Under the pieces are notes generated by a model that was not told the origin of the DNA, ran no database searches, and was given only the letters and a program-made list of their open reading frames with translations. DNA of 64,000 nucleotides. Origin: Panicum virgatum (taxonomy: Eukaryota; Streptophyta; Magnoliopsida; Poales; Poaceae). Location: contig NC_053149.1 in the NCBI RefSeq assembly GCF_016808335.1, forward strand, positions 59,596 to 123,595, read 5' to 3'. Within the stretch, counting starts at the first letter, position 1; each line of letters starts with the position of its first letter. Of the stretch, positions 9,647 through 22,940 are shown one piece after another. A program made the translations under genes and the position numbers.

Positions 9647-11087
9647 TGCTCATAATAAATCGATGAGAACGTAGGTGCCCATTTCAATGTGGTAAGGACT
9701 ATTATATTTTCAAAAAAAATATGTCACGGTACTCTATATGAGTTCTCATTACTACAGGGTAGTATTCTGTGCCCCTATTCCAACGGGACCGAGAACTCCC
9801 GATTTTGGATCCTGTAGCATGAGTTATAGTCTTTAAACTGCACAGGGAAGGTATTCGGGGCTCTAAGGCCATGTTTATCGTCCTACAGGGATGAGTGCCA
9901 GATGAATCTTTCCTATGTGGTCCTTCTAGACATGTGGAACATGTTTGGGCAAAAATTCCTCAGTTTCATCGGAGGCTAGTCGGTTGGGCGGGTGCAACAG
10001 ATCCACCTGCTCATAATAAATCGATGAGAACATAGGTGCCCATTTCAATGTGGTAAGGACTATTATATTTTCAAAAAAATATGTCAGGGTACTCTATATG
10101 AGTTTTAATTCCTACAGGGTAGTATTTTGTGCCCCTATTCCAACGGGATGGAGAACTCCCGATTTTTGATCCTGTAGCATGAGTTATAGCCTTTAAACTG
10201 CACGAGGAAGGTATTCGAGGCTCTCAGGCCCTGTCTATCGCCCTACAGGGATGAGCGCCAGATGAATCTTTCCTATATGGTCCTTCTAGACATGTGGAAC
10301 ATGTTTGGGCAAAAATTCCTCAGTTTCATCGGAGGCTAGTCGGTTGGGCGGGTGCAACAGAGCCACCTGCTCATAATAAATCGATGAGAATGTAGGTGCC
10401 CATTTCAATGTGGTCAGGACTATTATATTTTCAAAAAAATATGTCAGGGTACTCTATATGACTTTTCATTCCTACAGGATAGTATTCTGTGGCCCAATTC
10501 CAACGGGACGGAGAACTCCCGATTTTGGATCCTGTAGCATGAGTTATAGTCTTTAAACTGCACAGGGAAGGTATTCGGGGTTCTAAGGCCCTGTCTATCA
10601 CCCTACAGGGATGAGCGCCAGATGAATCTTTCCTATATGGTCCTTCTAGACATGTGGAACATGTTTGGGCAAAAATTCCTCAATTTCATCGGAGGCTAGT
10701 CGGTTGGGCGGGTGCAACAGAGCCACCTGCTCATAATAAATCGATGAGAATGTAGGTGCCCATTTCAATGTGGTCAGGACTATTATATTTTCAAAAAAAT
10801 ATGTCAGGGTACTCTATATGACTTTTCATTCCTACAGGGTAGTATTCTGTGGCCCAATTCCAACGGGACGGAGAACTCCCGATTTTGGATCCTGTAGCAT
10901 GAGTTATAGTCTTTAAACTGCACAGGGAAGGTATTCGGGGCTCTAAGGCCCTGTCTATCACCCTACAGGGATGAGCGCCAGATGAATCTTTCCTATATGG
11001 TCCTTCTAGACATGTGGAACATGTTTGGGCAAAAATTCCTCAGTTTCATCGGAGGCTAGTCGGTTCGGCAGGTGCAACAGAGCCACC
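9647..11087 (+). repeat. Edge monomers of the array (4 units)
   Basis: Four monomers lie between the retroelement junction and the first octamer copy, at intervals of 362, 360, 360 and about 359 bp. The two at 10369-11087 are nearly identical to each other. The very first monomer is not visibly more degenerate than those inside the array. Confidence 0.85.
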
Positions 11088-13944
11088 TGCTCATAATAAA
11101 TTGATGAGAATGTAGGTGCCCATTTCAATGTGGTAAGGACTATTATGTTTTCAAAAAAATATGTCAGGGTACTCTATATGAGTTTTCATTCCTACAGGGT
11201 AGTATTCTGTGCCCCAATTCAAACGGGACGGAGAACTCCTGATTTTGGATCTTGTAGCATGAGTTATAGCCTTTAAACTGCACGGGGAAGGTATTCGGGG
11301 CTCTCAGGCCCTATCTATCGCCCTAGAGGGATGAGCGCTAGATGAATCTTTCCTCTATGGTACTTCTAAACATGTGGAACATGTTTGGGCAAAAATTCCT
11401 CAGTTTCATCGGAGGCTAGTCGGTTGGGCGGGCCACCTGCTCATAATAAATCGATGAGAACGTAGGTGCCCATTTCAATGTGGTAAGGACTATTATATTT
11501 TCAAAAAAATATGTCAGGGTACTCTATATGAGTTTTGATTCCTACAGGGTAGTATTCTGAGCCCCTATTCCAACGGGACCGAGAACTTCCGATTTTGGAT
11601 CCTGTAGCATGAGTTATAGCCTTTAAACTGCACGGGGAAGGTATTCGGGGCTCTCAGGCCCTATCTATCGCCCTATTGGGATGAACGCCAGATGAATCTT
11701 AACTATAAGGTCCTTCTAGACATGTGGAACATGTTTGGGCAAAAATTCCTCAGTTTCATCGGAGGCTAGTCGGTTGGGCGGGTGCAACAGAGCCACCTGC
11801 TCATAATAAATCGATGAGAACGTAGGTGTCCATTTCAATGTGGTAAGGACTATTATATTTTCAAAAAAATATGTCACAGTACTCTATATGAGTTTTCATT
11901 ACTACAGGGTAGTATTCTGTGCCCCTATTCCAACGGGACCGAGAACTCCCGATTTTGGATCCGGTAGCATGAGTTATAGTCTTTAAACTGCACAGGGAAG
12001 TTTCGGGGCTCTAAGGCCCTGTATATCGCCCTACAGGGATGAGCGCCAGATGAATCTTTTCTATATGGTCCTTCTAGACATGTGGAACATGTTTGTGCAA
12101 AAATTCCTCAGTTTCATCGGAGGCTAGTCGGTTCGGCGGGTGCAACAGAGCCACCTGCTCATAATAAATCGATGAGAACGTAGGTGCCCATTTCAATGTG
12201 GTAAGGACTATTATATTTTTTAAAAAATATGTCCGGGTACTCAATATGAGTTTTTATTCCTCCAGGGTAGTATTCTGTGCCCCAATTCCAACGGGACGGA
12301 GAACTCCCGATTTTGGATCCTGTAGCATGAGTTATAGCCTTTAAACTGTATTCGGGGCTCTCAGGCCCTGTCTATCGCCCTACAGGGATGAGGGCCAGAT
12401 GAATCTTTCCTATATGGTACTTCTAGACATGTGGAACATGTTTGGGCAAAAATTCCTCAGTTTCATCGGAGGCTAGTCGGTTGGGCGGGTGCATCAGAGC
12501 CACCTGCTCATAATAGATCGATGAGAACGTAGGTGCCCATTTCAATGTGGTAAGGACTATTATATTTTCAAAAAAACATGTCAGGGTACTCTATATGAGT
12601 TTTCATTACTACAGGGTAGTATTCTGAGCCCCTAGTCCAACGGGACTGAGAACTTCCGATTTTGGATCCTGTAGCATGAGTTATAGCCTTTAAACTGCAC
12701 GGGGAAGGTATTCGGGGCTCTCAGGCCCTGTCTATCGCCCTATTGGGATGAGCGCCAGATGAATCTTAACTATATGGTCCTTCTAGACATGTGGAACATG
12801 TTTGGGCAAAAATTCCTCAGTTTCGTCGGAGGCTAGTCGGTTGGGCGGGTGCAACAGATCCACCTGCTCATAATAAATGGATGAGAACGTAGGTGCCCAT
12901 TTCAATGTGGTAAGGACTATTGTATTTTCAAAAAAATATGTCACGGTACTCTATATGAGTTTTCATTACTACAGGGTAGTATTCTGTGCCCCTATTCCAA
13001 CGGGACCGAGAACTCCCGATTTTGGATCCTGTAGCATGAGTTATAGTCTTTAAACTGCACAGGGAAGGTATTCGGGGCTCTAAGGCCCTGTCTATCGCCC
13101 TACAGGGATGAGCGCCAGATGAATCTTTCCTATATGGTCCTTCTAGACATGTGGAACATGTTTGGGCAAAAATTCCTCAGTTTCATCGGAGGCTAGTCGG
13201 TTGGGCGGGTGCATCAGAGCCACCTGCTCATAATAAATCGATGAGAATGTAGGTGCCCATTTCAATGTGGTAAGGACTATTATATTTTCAAATAAATATG
13301 TCAGGGTACTCTATATGAGTTTTCATTCCTACAGGGTAGTATTTTGAGCCCCTATTCCAACGGGACCGAGAACTTCCGATTTTGGATCCTGTAGCATGAG
13401 TTATAGCCTTTAAACTGCACGAGGAAGGTATTCGATGCTCTCAGGCCCTGTCTATCGCCCTACAGGGATGAGCGCCAGATGAATCTTTCCTATATGGTCC
13501 TTCTAGACATGTGGAACATGTTTGGGCAAAAATTCCTCAGTTTCATCGGAGGCTAGTCGGTTGGGCGGGTGCAACAGAGCCACCTGCTCATAATAAATCG
13601 ATGAGAACGTAGGTGCCCATTTCAATGTGGTCAGGACTATTATATTTTCAAAAAAATATGTCAGGGTACTCTATATGACTTTTCATTCCTACAGGGTAGT
13701 ATTCTTAGCCTCTATTCCAACCTGACCGAGAACTCCCGATTTTGGATCCTGTAGCATGAGTTATAGCCTTTATACAGCACGGGGAAGGTATTCGGGGCTC
13801 TCAGGCCCTGTCTGTCGCCCTACTGGGATGAGCGCTAGATGAATCTTTTCTATATGGTCCTTCTAGACATGTGGAACATGTTTGGGCAAAAATTCCTCAG
13901 TTTCATCGGAGGCTAGTCGGTTCGGCGGGTGCAACAGAGCCACC
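11088..13944 (+). repeat. Octamer higher-order repeat, copy 1 (2857 bp)
   Basis: Eight monomers in a fixed order of variants. The unit starts with the aaattgatgagaatg variant and continues with the 11-bp deletion near 11429, gatccggtag near 11962, the shortened tttaaactgtattcgg near 12346, taatagatcg near 12511, aataaatgg near 12871, and tattcgatgctc near 13430. The same order recurs 2857 bp later. Confidence 0.9.
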
Positions 13945-16801
13945 TGCTCATAATAAATTGATGAGAATGTAGGTGCCCATTTCAATGTGGTAAGGACTAT
14001 TATATTTTCAAAAAAATATGTCAGGGTACTCTATATGAGTTTTCATTCCTACAGGGTAGTATTCTGTGCCCCAATTCCAACGGGACAGAGAACTCCTGAT
14101 TTTGGATCTTGTAGCATGAGTTATAGCCTTTAAACTGCACGGGGAAGGTATTCGGGGCTCTCAGGCCCTGTCTATCGCCCTACAGGGATGATCGCTAGAT
14201 GAATCTTTCCTCTATGGTACTTCTAAACATGTGGAACATGTTTGGGCAAAAATTCCTCAGTTTCATCAGAGGCTAGTCGGTTGGGCGGGCCACCTGCTCA
14301 TAATAAATCGATGAGAACGTAGGTGCCCATTTCAATGTGGTAAGGACTATTATATTTTCAAAAAAATATGTCAAGGTACTCTATATGAGTTTTGATTCCT
14401 ACAGGGTAGTGTTCTGAGCCCCTATTCCAACGGGACTGAGAACTTCCGATTTTGGATCCTGTAGCATGAGTTATAGCCTTTAAACTGCACGGGGAAGGTA
14501 TTCGGGGCTCTCAGGCCCTATCTATCGCCCTATTGGGATGAGCGACAGATGAATCTTAACTATAAGGTCCTTCTAGACATGTGGAACATGTTTGGGCAAA
14601 AATTCCTCAGTTTCATCGGAGGCTAGTCGGTTGGGCGGGTGCAACAGAGCCACCTGCTCATAATAAATCGATGAGAACGTAGGTGTCCATTTCAATGTGG
14701 TAAGGACTATTATATTTTCAAAAAAATATGTCACGGTACTCTATATGAGTTTTCATTACTACAGGGTAGTATTCTGTGCCCCTATTCCAACGGGACCGAG
14801 AACTCCCGATTTTGGATCCGGTAGCATGAGTTATAGTCTTTAAACTGCACAGGGAAGTTTCGGGGCTCTAAGGCCCTGTATATCGCCCTACAGGGATGAG
14901 CACTAGATGAATCTTTTCTATATGGTCCTTCTAGACATGTGGAACATGTTTGGGCAAAAATTCCTCAGTTTCATCGGAGGCTAGTCGGTTCGGCGGGTGC
15001 AACAGAGCCACCTGCTCATAATAAATCGATGAGAACGTAGGTGCCCATTTCAATGTGGTAAGGACTATTATATTTTCAAAAAAATATGTCAGGGTACTCA
15101 ATATGAGTTTTCATTCCTATAGGGTAGTATTCTGTGCCCCAATTCCAACGGGATGGAGAACTCCCGATTTTGGATCCTGTAGCATGAGTTATAGCCTTTA
15201 AACTGTATTCGGGGCTCTCAGGCCCTGTCTATCGCCCTACAGGGATGAGGGCCAGATGAATCTTTCCTATATGGTACTTCTAGACATGTGGAACATGTTT
15301 GGGCAAAAATTCCTCAGTTTCATCGGAGGCTAGTCGGTTGGGCGGGTGCATCAGAGCCACCTGCTCATAATAGATCGATGAGAACGTAGGTGCCCATTTC
15401 AATGTGGTAAGGACTATTATATTTCCAAAAAAATATGTCAGGGTACTCTATATGAGTTTTCATTCCTACAGGGTAGTATTCTGAGCCCCTATTCCAACAG
15501 CACCGAGAAATTCCGATTTTGGATCCTGTAGCATGATTTATAGCCTTTAAACTGCACGGGGAAGGTATTCGGGGCTCTCAGGCCCTGTCCATTGCCCTAT
15601 TGGGATGAGCGCCAGATGAATCTTAACTATATGGTCCTTCTAGACATGTGGAACATGTTTGGGCAAAAATTCCTCAGTTTCATCGGAGGCTAGTCGGTTG
15701 GGCGGGTGCAACAGATCCACCTGCTCATAATAAATGGATGAGAACGTAGGTGCCCATTTCAATGTGGTAAGGACTATTGTATTTTCAAAAAAATATGTCA
15801 CGGTACTCTATATGAGTTTTCATTACTATAGGGTAGTATTCTGTGCCCCTATTCCAACGGGACCGAGAACTCCCGATTTTGGATCCTGTAGCATGAGTTA
15901 TAGTCTTTAAACTGCACAGGGAAGGTATTCGGGGCTCTAAGGCCCTGTCTATCGTCCTACAGGGATGAGCGCCAGATGAATCTTTCCTATATGGTCCTTC
16001 TAGACATGTGGAACATGTTTGGGCAAAAATTCCTCAGTTTCATCGGAGGCTAGTCGGTTGGGCGGGTGCATCAGAGCCACCTGCTCATAATAAATCGATG
16101 AGAATGTAGGTGCCCATTTCAATGTGGTAAGGACTATTATATTTTCAAATAAATATGTCAGGGTACTCTATATGAGTTTTCATTCCTACGGGGTAGTATT
16201 TTGAGCCCCTATTCCAACGGGACCGAGAACTTCCGATTTTGGATCCTGTAGCATGAGTTATAGCCTTTAAACTGCACGGGGAAGGTATTCGATGCTCTCA
16301 GGCCCTGTCTATCGCCCTACAGGGATGAGCGCCAGATGAATCTTTCCTATATGGTCCTTCTAGACATGTGGAACATGTTTGGGCAAAAATTCCTCAGTTT
16401 CATCGGAGGCTAGTCGGTTGGGCGGGTGCAACAGAGCCACCTGCTCATAATAAATCGATGAGAACGTAGGTGCCCATTTCAATGTGGTCAGGACTATTAT
16501 ATTTTCAAAAAAATATGTCAGGGTACTCTATATGACTTTTCATTCCTACAGGGTAGTATTCTTAGCCTCTATTCCAACCTGACCGAGAACTCCCGATTTT
16601 GGATCCTGTAGCATGAGTTATAGCCTTTAAACAGCACGGGGAAGGTATTCGGGGCTCTCAGGCCCTGTCTGTCGCCCTACTGGGATGAGCGCTAGATGAA
16701 TCTTTTCTATATGGTCCTTCTAGACATGTGGAACATGTTTGGGCAAAAATTCCTCAGTTTCATCGGAGGCTAGTCGGTTCGGCGGGTGCAACAGAGCCAC
16801 C
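13945..16801 (+). repeat. Octamer higher-order repeat, copy 2 (2857 bp)
   Basis: This has the same ordered variant series as copy 1 at a constant offset of 2857 bp: start variant at 13945, 11-bp deletion near 14285, gatccggtag near 14817, and tattcgatgctc near 16287. Private differences include gatgagcactag near 14896 and a damaged stretch near 15500. Confidence 0.9.
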
Positions 16802-18748
16802 TGCTCATAATAAATTGATGAGAATGTAGGTGCCCATTTCAATGTGGTAAGGACTATTATATTTTCAAAAAAATATGTCAGGGTACTCTATATGAGTTTT
16901 CATTCCTACAGGGTAGTATTCTGTGCCCCAATTCCAACGGGATGGAGAACTCCTGATTTTGGATCTTGTAGCATGAGTTATAGCCTTTAAACTGCACGGG
17001 GAAGGTATTCGGGGCTCTCAGGCCCTGTCTATCGCCCTACAGGGATGAGCGGTAGATGAATCTTTCCTCTATGGTACTTCTAAACATGTGGAACATGTTT
17101 GGGCAAAAATTCCTCAGTTTCATCAGAGGCTAGTCGGTTGGGCGGGCCACCTGCTCATAATAAATCGATGAGAACGTAGGTGCCCATTTCAATGTGGTAA
17201 GGACTATTATATTTTCAAAAAAATATGTCAGGGTACTCTATATGAGTTTTGATTCCTACAGGGTAGTGTTCTGAGCCCCTATTCCAACGGGACTGAGAAC
17301 TTCCGATTTTGGATCCTGTAGCATGAGTTATAGCCTTTAAACTGCACGGGGAAGGTATTCGGGGCTCTCAGGCCCTATCTATCGCCCTATTGGGATGAGC
17401 GCCAGATGAATCTTAACTATAAGGTCCTTCTAGACATGTGGAACATGTTTGGGCAAAAATTCCTCAGTTTCATCGGAGGCTAGTCGGTTGGGCGGGTGCA
17501 ACAGAGCCACCTGCTCATAATAAATCGATGAGAACGTAGGTGTCCATTTCAATGTGGTAAGGACTATTATATTTTCAAAAAAATATGTCACGGTACTCTA
17601 TATGAGTTTTCATTACTACAGGGTAGTATTCTGTGCCCCTATTCCAACGGGACCGAGAACTCCCGATTTTAGATCCGGTAGCATGAGTTATAGTCTTTAA
17701 ACTGCACAGGGAAGTTTCGGGGCTCTAAGGCCCTGTATATCGCCCTACAGGGATGAGCACCAGATGAATCTTTTCTATATGGTCCTTCTAGACATGTGGA
17801 ACATGTTTGGGCAAAAATTCCTCAGTTTCATCGGAGGCTAGTCGGTTCGGCGGGTGCAACAGAGCCACCTGCTCATAATAAATCGATGAGAACGTAGGTG
17901 CCCATTTCAATGTGGTAAGGACTATTATATTTTCAAAAAAATATGTCAGGGTACTCAATATGAGTTTTCATTCCTACAGGGTAGTATTCTGTGCCCCAAT
18001 TCCAACGGGACGGAGAACTCCCGATTTTGGATCCTGTAGCATGAGTTATAGACTTTAAACTGTATTCGGGGCTCTCAGGCCCTGTCTATCGCCCTACAGG
18101 GATGAGGGCCAGATGAATCTTTCCTATATGGTACTTCTAGACATGTGGAACATGTTTGGGCAAAAATTCCTCAGTTTCATCGGAGGCTAGTCGGTTGGGC
18201 GGGTGCATCAGAGCCACCTGCTCATAATAGATCGATGAGAACGTAGGTGCCCATTTCAATGTGGTAAGGACTATTATATTTTCAAAAAAAATATGTCAGG
18301 GTACTCTATATGAGTTTTAATTCCTACAGGGTAGTATTCTGAGCCCCTATTCCAACGGGAGCGTTTGGATCCTGTAGCATGAGTTATAGCCTTTAAACTG
18401 CACGGGGAAGGTATTCGGGGCTCTCAGGCCCTGTCCATCGCCCTATTGGGATGAGCGCCAGATGAATCTTAACTATATGGTCCTTCTAGACATGTGGAAC
18501 ATGTTTGGGCAAAAATTCCTCAGTTTCATCGGAGGCTAGTCGGTTGGGCGGGTGCAACAGATCCACCTGCTCATAATAAATGGATGAGAACGTAGGTGCC
18601 CATTTCAATGTGGTAAGGACTATTGTATTTTCAAAAAAATATGTCACGGTACTCTATATGAGTTTTCATTACTACAGGGTAGTATTCTGTGCCCCTATTC
18701 CAACGGGACCGAGAACTACCGATTTTGGATCTTGTAGCATGAGTTTGG
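16802..18748 (+). repeat. Octamer higher-order repeat, copy 3, truncated
   Basis: The octamer series starts again at 16802 but breaks off in its sixth monomer near 18740, where a deletion gives gagtttgggctc. Private markers of this copy are gatgagcggtag near 17046, ttttagatccgg near 17667, tagactttaaac near 18048 and the deletion gggagcgtttgg near 18357. Confidence 0.85.
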
Positions 18749-18749
18749 G

Positions 18750-21043
18750 CTCTAAGGCCCTGTCTATCGCCCTATTGGGATGAACGCCAGATGAATCTTA
18801 ACTATAAGGTCCTTCTAGACATGTGGAACATGTTTGGGCAAAAATTCCTCAGTTTCATCGGAGGCTAGTCGGTTGGGCGGGTGCAACAGAGCCACCTGCT
18901 CATAATAAATCGATGAGAACGTAGGTGTCCATTTCAATGTGGTAAGGACTATTATATTTTCAAAAAAATATGTCACAGTACTCTATATGAGTTTTCATTA
19001 CTACAGGGTAGTATTCTGTGCCCCTATTCCAACGGGACCGAGAACTCCCGATTTTGGATCCGGTAGCATGAGTTATAGTCTTTAAACTGCACAGGGAAGT
19101 TTCGGGGCTCTAAGGCCCTGTATATCGCCCTACAGGGATGAGCGCCAGATGAATCTTATCTATATGGTCCTTCTAGACATGTGGAACATGTTTGTGCAAA
19201 AATTCCTCAGTTTCATCGGAGGCTAGTCGGTTCGGCGGGTGCAACAGAGCCACCTGCTCATAATAAATCGATGAGAACGTAGGTACCCATTTCAATGTGG
19301 TAAGGACTATTATATTTTTAAAAAAATATGTCAGGGTACTCAATATGAGTTTTTATTCCTCCAGGGTAGTATTCTGTGCCCCAATTCCAACGGGACGGAG
19401 AACTCCCGATTTTGGATCCTGTAGCATGAGTTATAGCCTTTAAACTGTATTCGGGGCTCTCAGGCCCTGTCTATCGCCCTACAGGGATGAGGGCCAGATG
19501 AATCTTTCCTATATGGTACTTCTAGACATGTGGAACATGTTTGGGCAAAAATTCCTCAGTTTCATCGGAGGCTAGTCGGTTGGGCGGGTGCATCAGAGCC
19601 ACCTGCTCATAATAGATCGATGAGAACGTAGGTGCCCATTTCAATGTGGTAAGGACTATTATATTTTCAAAAAAACATGTCAGGGTACTCTATATGAGTT
19701 TTCATTACTATAGGGTAGTATTCTGAGCCCCTAGTCCAACGGGACCGAGAACTTCCGATTTTGGATCCTGTAGCATGAGTTATAGCCTTTAAACTGCACG
19801 GGGAAGGTATTCGGGGCTCTCAGGCCCTGTCTATCGCCCTATTGGGATGAGCGCCAGATGAATCTTAACTATATGGTCCTTCTAGACATGTGGAACATGT
19901 TTGGGCAAAAATTCCTCAGTTTCGTCGGAGGCTAGTCGGTTGGGCGGGTGCAACAGATCCACCTGCTCATAATAAATGGATGAGAACGTAGGTGCCCATT
20001 TCAATGTGGTAAGGACTATTGTATTTTCAAAAAAATATGTCACGGTACTCTATATGAGTTTTCATTACTACAGGGTAGTATTCTGTGCCCCTATTCCAAC
20101 GGGACCGAGAACTCCCGATTTTGGATCCTGTAGCATGAGTTATAGTCTTTAAACTGCACAGGGAAGGTATTCGGGGCTCTAAGGCCCTGTCTATCGCCCT
20201 ACAGGGATGAGCGCCAGATGAATCTTTCCTATATGTTCCTTCTAGACATGTGGAACATGTTTGGGCAAAAATTCCTCAGTTTCATCGGAGGCTAGTCGGT
20301 TGGGCGGGTGCATCAGAGCCACCTGCTCATAATAAATCGATGAGAATGTAGGTGCCCATTTCAATGTGGTAAGGACTATTATATTTTCAAATAAATATGT
20401 CAGGGTACTCTATATGAGTTTTCATTCCTACAGGGTAGTATTTTGAGCCCCTATTCCAACGGGACCGAGAACTTCCGATTTTGGATCCTGTAGCATGAGT
20501 TATAGCCTTTAAACTGCACGAGGAAGGTATTCGATGCTCTCAGGCCCTGTCTATCGCCCTACAGGGATGAGCGCCAGATGAATCTTTCCTATATGGTCCT
20601 TCTAGACATGTGGAACATGTTTGGGCAAAAATTCCTCAGTTTCATCGGAGGCTAGTCGGTTGGGCGGGTGCAACAGAGCCACCTGCTCATAATAAATCGA
20701 TGAGAACGTAGGTGCCCATTTCAATGTGGTCAGGACTATTATATTTTCAAAAAAATATGTCAGGGTACTCTATATGACTTTTCATTCCTACAGGGTAGTA
20801 TTCTTAGCCTCTATTCCAACCTGACCGAGAACTCCCGATTTTGGATCCTGTAGCATGAGTTATAGCCTTTATACAGCACGGGGAAGGTATTCGGGGCTCT
20901 CAGGCCCTGTCTGTCGCCCTACTGGGATGAGCGCTAGATGAATCTTTTCTATATGGTCCTTCTAGACATGTGGAACATGTTTGGGCAAAAATTCCTCAGT
21001 TTCATCGGAGGCTAGTCGGTTCGGCGGGTGCAACAGAGCCACC
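18750..21043 (+). repeat. Second copy of 11.65-13.94 kb (offset 7099 bp)
   Basis: Diagnostic variants match copy 1 of the octamer at a constant +7099: gatgaacgcc (11681/18780), tttgtgcaaaa (12091/19190), the aaaaaaacatgtca variant (12569/19669), cagtttcgtcgg (12817/19919), and tttatacagcac (13769/20868). This identifies a re-copied block rather than a fourth octamer. Confidence 0.85.
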
Positions 21044-22940
21044 TGCTCATAATAAATTGATGAGAATGTAGGTGCCCATTTCAATGTGGTAAGGACTATT
21101 ATATTTTCAAAAAAATATGTCAGGGTACTCTATATGAGTTTTCATTCCTACAGGGTAGTATTCTGTGCCCCAATTCCAACGGGATGGAGAACTCCTGATT
21201 TTGGATCTTGTAGCATGAGTTATAGCCTTTAAACTGCACGGGGAAGGTATTCGGGGCTCTCAGGCCCTGTCTATCGCCCTACAGGGATGAGCGGTAGATG
21301 AATCTTTCCTCTATGGTACTTCTAAACATGTGGAACATGTTTGGGCAAAAATTCCTCAGTTTCATCAGAGGCTAGTCGGTTGGGCGGGCCACCTGCTCAT
21401 AATAAATCGATGAGAACGTAGGTGCCCATTTCAATGTGGTAAGGACTATTATATTTTCAAAAAAATATGTCAGGGTACTCTATATGAGTTTTGATTCCTA
21501 CAGGGTAGTGTTCTGAGCCCCTATTCCAACGGGACTGAGAACTTCCGATTTTGGATCCTGTAGCATGAGTTATAGCCTTTAAACTGCACGGGGAAGGTAT
21601 TCGGGGCTCTCAGGCCCTATCTATCGCCCTATTGGGATGAGCGCCAGATGAATCTTAACTATAAGGTCCTTCTAGACATGTGGAACATGTTTGGGCAAAA
21701 ATTCCTCAGTTTCATCGGAGGCTAGTCGGTTGGGCGGGTGCAACAGAGCCACCTGCTCATAATAAATCGATGAGAACGTAGGTGTCCATTTCAATGTGGT
21801 AAGGACTATTATATTTTCAAAAAAATATGTCACGGTACTCTATATGAGTTTTCATTACTACAGGGTAGTATTCTGTGCCCCTATTCCAACGGGACCGAGA
21901 ACTCCCGATTTTAGATCCGGTAGCATGAGTTATAGTCTTTAAACTGCACAGGGAAGTTTCGGGGCTCTAAGGCCCTGTATATCGCCCTACAGGGATGAGC
22001 ACCAGATGAATCTTTTCTATATGGTCCTTCTAGACATGTGGAACATGTTTGGGCAAAAATTCCTCAGTTTCATCGGAGGCTAGTCGGTTCGGCGGGTGCA
22101 ACAGAGCCACCTGCTCATAATAAATCGATGAGAACGTAGGTGCCCATTTCAATGTGGTAAGGACTATTATATTTTCAAAAAAATATGTCAGGGTACTCAA
22201 TATGAGTTTTCATTCCTACAGGGTAGTATTCTGTGCCCCAATTCCAACGGGACGGAGAACTCCCGATTTTGGATCCTGTAGCATGAGTTATAGACTTTAA
22301 ACTGTATTCGGGGCTCTCAGGCCCTGTCTATCGCCCTACAGGGATGAGGGCCAGATGAATCTTTCCTATATGGTACTTCTAGACATGTGGAACATGTTTG
22401 GGCAAAAATTCCTCAGTTTCATCGGAGGCTAGTCGGTTGGGCGGGTGCATCAGAGCCACCTGCTCATAATAGATCGATGAGAACGTAGGTGCCCATTTCA
22501 ATGTGGTAAGGACTATTATATTTTCAAAAAAAATATGTCAGGGTACTCTATATGAGTTTTAATTCCTACAGGGTAGTATTCTGAGCCCCTATTCCAACGG
22601 GAGCGTTTGGATCCTGTAGCATGAGTTATAGCCTTTAAACTGCACGGTGAAGGTATTCGGGGCTCTCAGGCCCTGTCCATCGCCCTATTGGGATGAGCGC
22701 CAGATGAATCTTAACTATATGGTCCTTCTAGACATGTGGAACATGTTTGGGCAAAAATTCCTCAGTTTCATCGGAGGCTAGTCGGTTGGGCGGGTGCAAC
22801 AGATCCACCTGCTCATAATAAATGGATGAGAACGTAGGTGCCCATTTCAATGTGGTAAGGACTATTGTATTTTCAAAAAAATATGTCACGGTACTCTATA
22901 TGAGTTTTCATTACTACAGGGTAGTATTCTGTGCCCCTAT
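21044..22940 (+). repeat. Second copy of 16.80-18.70 kb (offset 4242 bp)
   Basis: From 21044 the markers switch to those private to octamer copy 3 at about +4242: gatgagcggtag (17046/21289), ttttagatccgg (17667/21910), gatgagcaccag (17754/21997), tagactttaaac (18048/22293), and gggagcgtttgg (18357/22601). The match fades near 22940. Confidence 0.85.
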
